A model generated the notes under the pieces. It searched no databases, was not told the DNA's origin, and saw only the letters and a program-made list of their open reading frames with translations. A stretch of DNA of 16,112 nt from positions 1-16,112 of the forward strand of contig CBFHWB010000095.1 of NCBI GenBank assembly GCA_965659285.1, written 5' to 3'. The position numbers were made by a program, and so were the translations under genes. Shown here in pieces: positions 7,888 to 13,572 of the stretch. Each line of letters begins with the position of its first letter. Positions within the stretch are counted from its first letter, which is position 1. Source of the DNA: UBA8108 sp965659285. Lineage in GTDB: Bacteria; Planctomycetota; UBA8108.

Positions 7888-8946
7888 ATGTCGTCATCTC
7901 ACTCATCTTACAGGAAATATTACAAGGATCCCCTGGAGCTCGTTTCCCGGTTACAGGATCTCGTCGATAACCGGGACAGCTACCCGGGCGCGGAGCTCTT
8001 CCTCCAGATGTTCGAGAGAGTCTTCAGGATGGTTGGAGACGAGACCTTCACCGCAGACCTGAAGATGTTGAATCATGCCCTGCTGGAACTGCGCTATGCC
8101 TTCAAGGTGTTCGCTCCTTACAGGTCCGTACGCAAGGTTTCCGTCTTCGGGTCGGCCCGGACACCCAGTGACCGCTTCGAGTACAAAATGGCCGAGAGGT
8201 TCGCTAACCTGGTTACGCGCCTGGGCTATATGGTTATCACCGGAGCGGGTCCCGGGATCATGGAGGCTGCCCAGGGCGGGGCCGGCCGGGCGAGGAGTTT
8301 TGGTGTGAATATCAGGCTGCCGTTCGAATCAAAAGCGAACGAGGTGATCCAGGACGACCCCAAGCTCATCCATTTCAAATACTTCTTCACTCGCAAGGTC
8401 TGCTTCCTGAAAGAAACCGACGCGGTCGTTATCTTTCCCGGCGGCTTCGGAACCCATGACGAGGCCTTTGAATCGTTAACCCTGGTTCAGACAGGCAAGA
8501 GCCACCTCGTTCCGATCGTATTCGTCGATCGCCCCGAGGGAACCTATTGGAGTGACTGGCTCAAGTATATACGCAAACACCTCGTTGATTCAGGCTATGT
8601 GGATGGGTTCGATGAGAGCCTTTTCCAGGTGACCACGAGCGTTGACGAGGCGGTGGCCACGGTTGACAGGTTCTACCTCAACTATCATTCCTGCCGCTAC
8701 GTGAGGCCCCTGCAGGTGATCCGGTTGAAACACCCTGTCAGCGATGAACTTTTAAAGCGGCTCAATAGAGATTTTCGGGACATCACTGTGGCCGGTTCCA
8801 TCGAGAGGCTTCCCTGTGCTCTCGAGCCGGAGATTGATGAGCCGGAGGCTCTCGACCTTTACAGGATAGCTTTCCGCTTTGACCGCAAGAGCTATGGTCG
8901 TCTTCGAGAGATGATCGATGTTCTGAACGATGACGCGGCGGGCTGA
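7888..8946 (+). CDS. LOG-family protein (TIGR00730 type), long form
   Basis: A Rossmann-fold protein of the LOG (Lonely Guy)/'lysine decarboxylase-like' family, whose characterised members hydrolyse nucleoside 5'-monophosphates, releasing a base and ribose 5-phosphate. The 352 residues start at an ATG with GGGGTGG 8 bases upstream; an in-frame ATG 34 codons earlier adds a stretch with no family features and is not used here. Residues 1-80 are helical, then VSVFGSAR (about 85-91) opens the Rossmann fold, with ITGAGPGIMEA and the hallmark PGGFGTHDE (184-192) as the phosphate-binding and catalytic loops, and an arginine in FFTRKVC. A C-terminal domain of about 110 residues (after VDRFYLNYHS) goes beyond the roughly 190-residue plant/fungal LOG. 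This long type recurs in bacteria; its substrate is not settled. It stands alone, after the greA gene by 189 bases. Confidence 0.85.
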   Translation: MSSSHSSYRKYYKDPLELVSRLQDLVDNRDSYPGAELFLQMFERVFRMVGDETFTADLKMLNHALLELRYAFKVFAPYRSVRKVSVFGSARTPSDRFEYKMAERFANLVTRLGYMVITGAGPGIMEAAQGGAGRARSFGVNIRLPFESKANEVIQDDPKLIHFKYFFTRKVCFLKETDAVVIFPGGFGTHDEAFESLTLVQTGKSHLVPIVFVDRPEGTYWSDWLKYIRKHLVDSGYVDGFDESLFQVTTSVDEAVATVDRFYLNYHSCRYVRPLQVIRLKHPVSDELLKRLNRDFRDITVAGSIERLPCALEPEIDEPEALDLYRIAFRFDRKSYGRLREMIDVLNDDAAG

Positions 8947-8990
8947 GGGGAGAGGTTGACCTACGGTTTGATTTTCCGTGCGCGGCCGGG

Positions 8991-9410
8991 TCAGGCAGGA
9001 CCTGAGTACTCAAACAGGTTCTTTTCCGTTTCCAGGATTCGCAGGAGATCGAGCTCTGCAGGGGAGGGAATACTGTTCGCCAGCCGGTTCCAGATATCTC
9101 TGATAAGAACCTCCGTGGTGGGGGGCGGCGTACTCCCGGTTTCGAGCACCTCGTTGAGGTTCCGATGATCGATCGGTTCGATGACCTTCTCGTTCACGAT
9201 CGTGTCAAGAAGCTCCAGGGAGATGATTTGGCCTGTCAGAGGGTCCGGGGTTCCGCTGATGACCACCTCTAGATCGTAGTTGTGTCCGTGGCCGCCCTCG
9301 TAGCTGCATTTTCCGAAGACCTCGAGGTTCCAGTCGGGATCCCGGTCGGGTCTCGATAGCCGGTGGCCGGCATTGAAACGATAGAGACGGCCAAGGTAGA
9401 CGGTGCTCAT
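8991..9410 (-). CDS. 6-pyruvoyl-tetrahydropterin synthase homologue, second copy
   Basis: A 139-residue T-fold enzyme of the PTPS/QueD family, which converts 7,8-dihydroneopterin triphosphate in pterin or deazapurine pathways. The three zinc ligands are intact (H16 in NAGHRL; H41 and H43 in GHGHNY), as are the catalytic cysteine C35 in FGKCSYEG, the D81-H82 pair in DHRNLN and a pterin-anchoring glutamate near E127 (ILETEKN). The cysteine lies six residues before the first His of HGH, the spacing of true PTPS; QueD has four (C-x3-HGH). It is a diverged paralogue of the gene just upstream, whose stop overlaps its start in an ATGA at 9407-9410, so the two are translationally coupled. Compared with the first copy, the loop after the cysteine and the mid-region (TGSTPPPTTE) differ, so its substrate may differ too. 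Last gene of the SDR-PTPS-PTPS operon. Confidence 0.88.
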   Translation of the reverse strand: MSTVYLGRLYRFNAGHRLSRPDRDPDWNLEVFGKCSYEGGHGHNYDLEVVISGTPDPLTGQIISLELLDTIVNEKVIEPIDHRNLNEVLETGSTPPPTTEVLIRDIWNRLANSIPSPAELDLLRILETEKNLFEYSGPA

Positions 9411-9841
9411 GAAGATTCTCCGCGATACTCGGCGTAGAGAAAGGAGTCTTCTCTCAGCCTCACCCTCGAGAGCTGGACCTCTTCTTTACTGAATTCAGGT
9501 TCGATGAGGTTCCAGATGTAGACGGCCAGGTTCTCGGTTGTCGGTATGTTGTCCCTGAAACCCTCGACCTCCTCGTTGATGTGCCGATGGTCGAAACGGC
9601 TGACGATTTTTTCCCGCAGGATCTCATCGATACGGCGCAGGTTGATCACCATTCCTGTGAGAGGGTCCACCGATCCGCGAATCGTAACCTCGAGTTCGTA
9701 ATTGTGGCCATGTCCGTACGGATTGTTGCAGGCGCCGAACACCTCGCGGTTTTTTTCAGGTGTCCAGTCCTCCCGGTGGTAGCGGTGGGCTGCGCAGAAC
9801 CGGACCTTCCTGGTGACGTCTACTGATCCCGGGGCGCTCAT
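9407..9841 (-). CDS. 6-pyruvoyl-tetrahydropterin synthase, animal-like active site
   Basis: Likely converts 7,8-dihydroneopterin triphosphate to 6-pyruvoyl-tetrahydropterin with loss of triphosphate, the second step of tetrahydrobiopterin-type pterin synthesis, as a zinc enzyme in the cytoplasm. In 144 residues every catalytic position of the mammalian enzyme is found: zinc ligands H19, H44 and H46, nucleophile C38 in FGACNNPYGHGHNY, the D84-H85 pair, and E131 near the end. As I recall the rat numbering (H23, C42, H48, H50, D88, H89), these sit at a constant offset of four residues. Segments such as DPLTGMVINL and TTENLAVYIWN read very like the animal enzyme. C-x5-HGH argues against QueD, which has C-x3-HGH. 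Its start overlaps the SDR stop by four bases (9838-9841) and its stop overlaps the next PTPS gene, so the three form one transcript. A PTPS-fold enzyme with another pterin substrate is possible. Confidence 0.9.
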   Translation of the reverse strand: MSAPGSVDVTRKVRFCAAHRYHREDWTPEKNREVFGACNNPYGHGHNYELEVTIRGSVDPLTGMVINLRRIDEILREKIVSRFDHRHINEEVEGFRDNIPTTENLAVYIWNLIEPEFSKEEVQLSRVRLREDSFLYAEYRGESS

Positions 9842-10590
9842 GACAGGGAGATCCCTCCATCTACCGTGATGACCGACCCGGTAGTCCAGGAGGAATCATC
9901 TGATGCCAGGAACAGAACCAGTGAGGCTATCTCATCCGTGGTGCCGACCCGTCCAAGCGGATGCATGCCGCCGGCCGACTCGAGGAATTCGCTGTGCGAA
10001 GCTCCCGCGTCGCCCTCGCGTCCGAGGTGGATCGGGGTGTCGACCACGCCGGGGCAGATCGCCATGACTCGCACTCCGTTGCCGGCCTCCTCGATGGCGC
10101 AGGATTTCGAGAGCATGACGAGCCCGGCCTTGGCCACGCAATACGCGGCAGAGCCTGGGACCGGGCGCAAGCCGAGGGTTGATGAATTGTTTACGATGAC
10201 TCCTCCGCCATTTTCTCGCAGCAGGGGGAGCGCGGCCCTTGTCATCATGAAGGGACCTGTGAGGTTGGAGGCGAGGGCTTCATTCCAGTTCTCGATGGAG
10301 GTGTCCGCTACCGCGGCGGGCTGGTAGGTACCGGCATTGTTGAAGAGAAGATCCAATCGTCCCCATCTCTCTCTAACAGCCTCCACCACCTTTTCCGCGT
10401 CTCCTGGCGTCTCGTGGTGTCCGCTGACGACCAGGCAATGTTCCTCACCCAGTTCGGCGGCGAGCGTCTCCAGCTTGGATTCCGTTCGCCCGAAGAGGGC
10501 CGCCTTTCCGCCGGCCTCACAGTGTCTCAGGGCTGTGGTTCGTCCGATCCCGGATCCCGCTCCTGTGATGATCGCGACCTTGTTGTCCAT
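9838..10590 (-). CDS. Short-chain dehydrogenase/reductase (SDR) leading a pterin operon
   Basis: A 250-residue classical SDR oxidoreductase, a cytoplasmic NAD(P)(H) enzyme. It has TGAGSGIG (9-16) for the cofactor, NNAG (84-87), N109 in ASNLTG, the catalytic serine in NSSTLG, and Y150-x3-K154 (AAYCVAKAG), then CPGVVDTP and the C-terminal TGSVITVDGG. The cofactor cannot be firmly assigned: the loop after beta-2 reads FGRTESK, where a basic residue hints at NADP(H). It overlaps by four bases with a PTPS gene that is followed by a second PTPS, which suggests a side-chain carbonyl reductase acting after PTPS, as sepiapterin reductase does. Sequence alone is FabG-like and does not prove this. A putative promoter lies 65 to 100 bases upstream. 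Confidence 0.85.
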   Translation of the reverse strand: MDNKVAIITGAGSGIGRTTALRHCEAGGKAALFGRTESKLETLAAELGEEHCLVVSGHHETPGDAEKVVEAVRERWGRLDLLFNNAGTYQPAAVADTSIENWNEALASNLTGPFMMTRAALPLLRENGGGVIVNNSSTLGLRPVPGSAAYCVAKAGLVMLSKSCAIEEAGNGVRVMAICPGVVDTPIHLGREGDAGASHSEFLESAGGMHPLGRVGTTDEIASLVLFLASDDSSWTTGSVITVDGGISLS

Positions 10591-10656
10591 TTTCCTGGCG
10601 AGCCCATTGCTGTTGGAGGTGAGGGGCAGATTCCCTGCTTAAAGATCAAAAATAAA

Positions 10657-10685
10657 ACGATACGCCTCTTGGAGCGACATTTCAA
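10657..10685 (-). promoter_or_regulatory. Putative promoter for the SDR-PTPS-PTPS operon
   Basis: On the minus strand TTGAAA (10680-10685) and TATCGT (10657-10662) are spaced 17 bases apart, matching consensus at 5 and 4 positions. The start would be near 10650, with a leader of about 60 bases. Confidence 0.45.
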
Positions 10686-10725
10686 CTTGTTGAGCTCGAT
10701 TGAACACGCCAGCAGGGATCTGGTT

Positions 10726-10753
10726 TTGACGGGGAGTCTGTGTTAGTTATTAC
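10726..10753 (+). promoter_or_regulatory. Putative promoter for the 107-residue orphan gene
   Basis: TTGACG (10726-10731, 5 of 6 consensus) and TATTAC (10748-10753, 4 of 6) lie 16 bases apart, giving a start near 10760 and a leader of about 45 bases to the ATG at 10806. It is divergent from the pterin operon promoter. Confidence 0.45.
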
Positions 10754-10805
10754 TTTTGTGATTCGGCACCTAAGCTGGTTTTCTACCGGAAGTGGAAGGA
10801 ACTGA

Positions 10806-11129
10806 ATGAGCGACTACAGGAAGCTTGTCCAAAAAGAGGCCCTGGAATTTCTGAAAGAGTCCTGGGATCAGTACAAGGCGGACGAGGGAGAGTTCGGCGG
10901 AGCCTCTTCTCTTCCGAATCTTGCCCAGTGGATCGATGCCGGGGAGGTTCTCTCCGGACGAATCAGCGAGATCTCCGCGAAGTGGGGTCATCGGGATTAT
11001 CTCTGGGTTGAGTCCAATACCCGCAACCCTTCGCGCGAAGCCGGGGGTGATCGTTCAAGCAAGGCTTTTGCGAGCTTCCTGCAGGATGTTCGTTACGAGG
11101 TGAAAAAACTCGCAAAGAAGAAGCGCTGA
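10806..11129 (+). CDS. Small hypothetical protein, 107 residues
   Basis: I do not recognise the family. The reading frame is convincing as a gene: GGAAGGA lies five bases before the ATG, a plausible promoter lies upstream, and composition is that of a soluble protein. Residues 1-30 form a likely amphipathic, charged helix (SDYRKLVQKEALEFLKESW). The middle is glycine- and serine-containing with two possible short strands (VLSGRISEIS, HRDYLWVES). The last 25 residues form another helix ending in a basic tail (KKLAKKKR) that could touch nucleic acid or an acidic partner. No signal peptide, membrane segment or cysteine is present. It stands alone, divergent from the SDR gene and convergent on the DUF2225-like gene with a 6-base gap. 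Probably cytoplasmic. Confidence 0.65.
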   Translation: MSDYRKLVQKEALEFLKESWDQYKADEGEFGGASSLPNLAQWIDAGEVLSGRISEISAKWGHRDYLWVESNTRNPSREAGGDRSSKAFASFLQDVRYEVKKLAKKKR

Positions 11130-11135
11130 AGGCGC

Positions 11136-11888
11136 TCAGGCTCCCGGATCTTCTTCAGGAGCCCCCGCGGCGCGCGATTGGTCCCGGGTAGGATAGAGAA
11201 GACTGTCCATGCTCAAATGGCTTGAGTCTCTCCGCCGGGCCCGCTGGATGAGCATCGCCGCGGCGTTGCGCAGATGCCGGGGCCGGGTGCTGCGGGCTAT
11301 GAACCGATTGAAATAATTCTGCGAGTGCATCCAGTTTCGGTTACGTCGACACAACTCACCTACGAGGTAGAGATAGACAGGGTTCTTCTCCTTGCGCAGG
11401 GATTTTCGGAGATAGGCTATCGCCTGCCGGAGGTATCGATGCCGTAATCTCTCGGCCGTGTTTTTATCGAGGGCCGCCGGGATGTCGAGGCGAAGACCCC
11501 AATACGCCCGCAGCATCCTCATGCCGGTTTCAAGCGGCTCATATCCGAGCAAGGGTGAAAGCAACCCTGCCCAGTAATATTGGAGGTGAGTGGGCGGGTC
11601 TCCCGCAGAGCGGTCCGTTTTAAATTCGTCATCGAGTTTTTCTATGTATTCCCGGAAATAAGCCTCGATGGTCAAGGCCGCGATGCGGCCGCCGAGGAAG
11701 TCCCGGCTGTAGCCGGAGAAACGGCAGTCAGGGCAGGAGTGGATCTCGACCCTGATGACATGCGGAGCCTTGGTGTGAATCAGGAGATCCGTGTCCTGGC
11801 CCAGCACCTCGCAGCCGCCAACCTCGCGTACATGGAGTTGACAGCCGCACATGGGGCATACGGTTTCAATCGTCGACCAGCAAATCAT
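11136..11888 (-). CDS. DUF2225-like zinc-ribbon protein with TPR-like C-terminus
   Basis: A protein of about 250 residues resembling the DUF2225 family, of unknown function. The N-terminus carries two CxxC pairs, CPMC (C11, C14) and CPDC (C52, C55), which should form one zinc ribbon; extra cysteines at C16 and C26 may add to it. The rest is helical. Its segment around YLYLVGELCRRNRNW with NYFNRFI looks like a TPR-type repeat, as in the C-terminal part of DUF2225 proteins. No signal or membrane segment is seen, so it is probably cytoplasmic. The ATG at 11888 (plus-strand coordinates) has AGGAG 12 bases upstream, slightly far. The frame remains open to a TTG at 11990, but those 34 extra codons look non-coding (proline/arginine/threonine-rich). 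The C-terminus is rich in arginine and ends in an acidic EEDPGA. Confidence 0.7.
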   Translation of the reverse strand: MICWSTIETVCPMCGCQLHVREVGGCEVLGQDTDLLIHTKAPHVIRVEIHSCPDCRFSGYSRDFLGGRIAALTIEAYFREYIEKLDDEFKTDRSAGDPPTHLQYYWAGLLSPLLGYEPLETGMRMLRAYWGLRLDIPAALDKNTAERLRHRYLRQAIAYLRKSLRKEKNPVYLYLVGELCRRNRNWMHSQNYFNRFIARSTRPRHLRNAAAMLIQRARRRDSSHLSMDSLLYPTRDQSRAAGAPEEDPGA

Positions 11889-12049
11889 GGCAGGACGATA
11901 CTCCTGGTGCGGTGGTTGCGTTATTTCAGACAGGGGCAGGGCTGTTTTCAGCCGGGTGGACCTGCCGCTTCGCGCGGTCTGCGGGGTCAACCCTGGTTCA
12001 ATTGTATCACCTGTCTGCGGACTCGCCTCGAAAGCCGGCTGGCGATTGC

Positions 12050-12148
12050 TTACCCGGTGCGGACAAATACCTCACAGAAGGCTGACCTGCCGCTGAACTC
12101 GCGCAGGGTATGCGCCAGTCCCGGTTGTTTCAGGGAATCCGGGGTCAT
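12050..12148 (-). pseudogene. Possible remnant of rnpA (RNase P protein) downstream of rpmH
   Basis: In nearly all bacteria rnpA follows rpmH. Here the only frame after rpmH is a 32-codon ORF whose residues 14-31 (TLREFSGRSAFCEVFVRTG) fit the start of RnpA, where F/L-x5-F-x2-VF-x3-G is the common pattern. The frame stops at TAA (12050-12052), and none of the three downstream frames shows the RnpA core (the RNR region with its basic helix). It may be a decayed rnpA, or chance. A GGAAG lies seven bases upstream of the ATG, inside the arm of the hairpin at 12155-12179. The rest of 11889-12191 shows no further gene. Confidence 0.22.
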
Positions 12149-12154
12149 CAAGAG

Positions 12155-12179
12155 GCTTCCATGCCAGTGACATGGAGGC
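12155..12179 (-). terminator. Hairpin after rpmH
   Basis: GCTTCCATG (12155-12163) and CATGGAGGC (12171-12179) pair over nine positions, one a wobble, with a seven-base loop. It lies 12 bases beyond the rpmH stop codon. No run of U follows on the minus strand, so it could be a weak or factor-dependent terminator, an mRNA 3'-end stabiliser, or a structure masking the ribosome site of the short ORF below. Confidence 0.4.
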
Positions 12180-12191
12180 TGGGGAGAGCTC

Positions 12192-12335
12192 TCAGCGGGT
12201 CTTTTTACTGCCGGGGAGAGCCCGGCCGATTTTCCGCCTCGCGTTGATCATCTTGCGCCCAGCCTTGGATTTCATACGGTAGCGAAATCCTCTGCGCTGG
12301 CGTTTTCTGGAGGTGGTTCGAATTCTGACTTTCAT
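12192..12335 (-). CDS. rpmH: Large ribosomal subunit protein bL34
   Basis: A 47-residue, highly basic protein (MKVRIRTTSRKRQRRGFRYR at the start, ending GSKKTR) that matches bL34 of the 50S subunit. The core SRKRQRRGFRYRMKSKAGRKM followed by ARRKIGRA aligns with the family's SKRKR-x-HGFRxRMxTKxGRKVLxxRRxKGR. It is diverged at the N-terminus: the usual TYQPS is replaced by VRIRTTS, and the conserved His before GF is Arg. It is easy to miss because of its size. No strong ribosome site is seen; a strong promoter lies upstream. In most bacteria rnpA follows directly, but here only a hairpin and a short possible remnant do. Its own promoter overlaps the kdsD stop. Confidence 0.88.
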   Translation of the reverse strand: MKVRIRTTSRKRQRRGFRYRMKSKAGRKMINARRKIGRALPGSKKTR

Positions 12336-12378
12336 CGGTCGGCTCAGTCTCTTGCTACGACTTTAATTGAAGCCGAGG

Positions 12379-12407
12379 ATTATATTCTCCCGGGGGCGAC
12401 AATTCAA
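12379..12407 (-). promoter_or_regulatory. Strong sigma70-type promoter for rpmH
   Basis: On the minus strand TTGAAT (12402-12407) and a perfect TATAAT (12379-12384) are separated by exactly 17 bases. This is the best promoter match in the window, fitting a highly expressed ribosomal gene. The -35 overlaps the kdsD stop codon, so rpmH can be transcribed independently of kdsD. The leader to the ATG would be about 37 bases. Confidence 0.7.
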
Positions 12408-13405
12408 AGAACAATCTTGCCGCGTCCCAGGATGTCGTGAAGATGGATCATTCCACCTGGCTTGCCCAGAGGGTTGAGGACTACAAGTGAAGTAATGCCA
12501 TGTACTTCCATTACCTGGAGCGCATCTTTGGCGGATGCTGCGGCATCGATGGTCAACGGGTCACGGGTCATCACCTCACCCACTGGAGTCCCGAGGTCGA
12601 TTGATTCGGAGCTGTCCTGCTTCTGAACGAGGATTCTGCGGAGGTCTCCATCTGAGAGGATACCAGAGAGGTCTCCGTTTTCAGAAACAACCAGGGTGAC
12701 GCCAAGGTTCCCCTTGTCCGTCATCTCGGAAATAGCGTCCCGGAGGCTGGCCTCTGCTGTAACGGTCGGAAGCTCCTTACCGCTGCGCTGTATATCCCGC
12801 ACCTGGTAGCGCAGGCGCTGGCCCAGGTCTCCTCCGGGGTGGTAGTGGGCGTAGTTCTCAGCCGTGAAGTTTCTCTCTTCCAGGAGGGCCATCGCGAGCG
12901 CATCACCAAGAGCGAGGGTGACCGTGGTGGAGGCGGTGGGCGCCAGGCCAAGGGGGCAGGCTTCTTTCTCTACCCCGGTGTCGAGGGTCAGGGAGGCGAG
13001 CTTGCCGAGGGAGGACTCCCTGTTTCCCGTGAGGGCGATGATCTCGACTCCCAGCTGGCTGGCCGCGTTGCTGACGGCGAGAACCTCGGAGGTTTCGCCG
13101 CTGTTGGACACCGCCAGCAGCACGTCGGAAGATGTCAGCATTCCGAGGTCGCCATGCAGCGCGTCTACCGTGCGAAGGTAGAAGGCCGGGGTGCCGGTGG
13201 AGGAGAGGGTGGCGGCGATCTTTTCCCCGATGGTGCCGGACTTACCGACGCCGGTGAGGGCGACACGGCCCTTGAGTTCCAGGAGCTTTCTGACAAGCTC
13301 GCTGAAGCTCTGGTCAAGCTCGGAGGCCTTCTGGAGTATGGCCTTGCCTTCCTCCTCGAGAATTCTCCGCCCTTTTTCGATAATATCGTCAGAATTGGCG
13401 CACAT
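12404..13405 (-). CDS. kdsD: D-arabinose 5-phosphate isomerase (KdsD/KpsF/GutQ family)
   Basis: Interconverts ribulose 5-phosphate and arabinose 5-phosphate, the first step of Kdo synthesis for LPS (or capsule in KpsF). The protein of about 333 residues has an N-terminal SIS domain (about 28-185) followed by a CBS pair (about 205-330), the full-length architecture. Visible motifs are VGKSG with the catalytic-site lysine K55, HGDLG (84-88), SNSGETSE (100-107), KEACPLGLAPT with E148, and YHPGGDLG with H189; these correspond to the Lys, Glu, Glu and His reported as catalytic for E. coli KdsD (328 residues). An ATG at 13405 is chosen; an in-frame GTG seven codons earlier is possible, and neither has a clear ribosome site. 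It is divergent from nagA and followed by rpmH. It implies a Gram-negative outer membrane with Kdo, although other Kdo genes are not in the window. Confidence 0.93.
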   Translation of the reverse strand: MCANSDDIIEKGRRILEEEGKAILQKASELDQSFSELVRKLLELKGRVALTGVGKSGTIGEKIAATLSSTGTPAFYLRTVDALHGDLGMLTSSDVLLAVSNSGETSEVLAVSNAASQLGVEIIALTGNRESSLGKLASLTLDTGVEKEACPLGLAPTASTTVTLALGDALAMALLEERNFTAENYAHYHPGGDLGQRLRYQVRDIQRSGKELPTVTAEASLRDAISEMTDKGNLGVTLVVSENGDLSGILSDGDLRRILVQKQDSSESIDLGTPVGEVMTRDPLTIDAAASAKDALQVMEVHGITSLVVLNPLGKPGGMIHLHDILGRGKIVL

Positions 13406-13572
13406 GGAACTGAGGGTTAACACCACGGGGGGGTTGTGTAAAGTGATAATGCCCGATCGATAAATACGAGGCCTTTTATCGTTGGTTCAAAGGTGCCTGC
13501 AACGCTCGTCGTTCTCAACATCAAAAATGCCGATGGCAGCGGTCCTCGGTATTGGGTTATCTTGCGCCAATC

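Noticed and set aside
8991..9841. Annotation of the PTPS pair as QueD of queuosine synthesis
   Set aside because: The cysteine-to-HGH spacing is five residues in both copies, not the three seen in QueD, and no other queuosine gene is nearby. It remains a fallback.
11580..12170. A 196-codon plus-strand frame spanning the DUF2225-like gene and the gap next to rpmH
   Set aside because: It overlaps a gene with a clear zinc ribbon and has no recognisable features.
13406..13572. Divergent promoters between kdsD and nagA
   Set aside because: Several partial hexamers (for example TTGAAC on the minus strand) occur, but none has a convincing -10 at proper spacing, so none is annotated.
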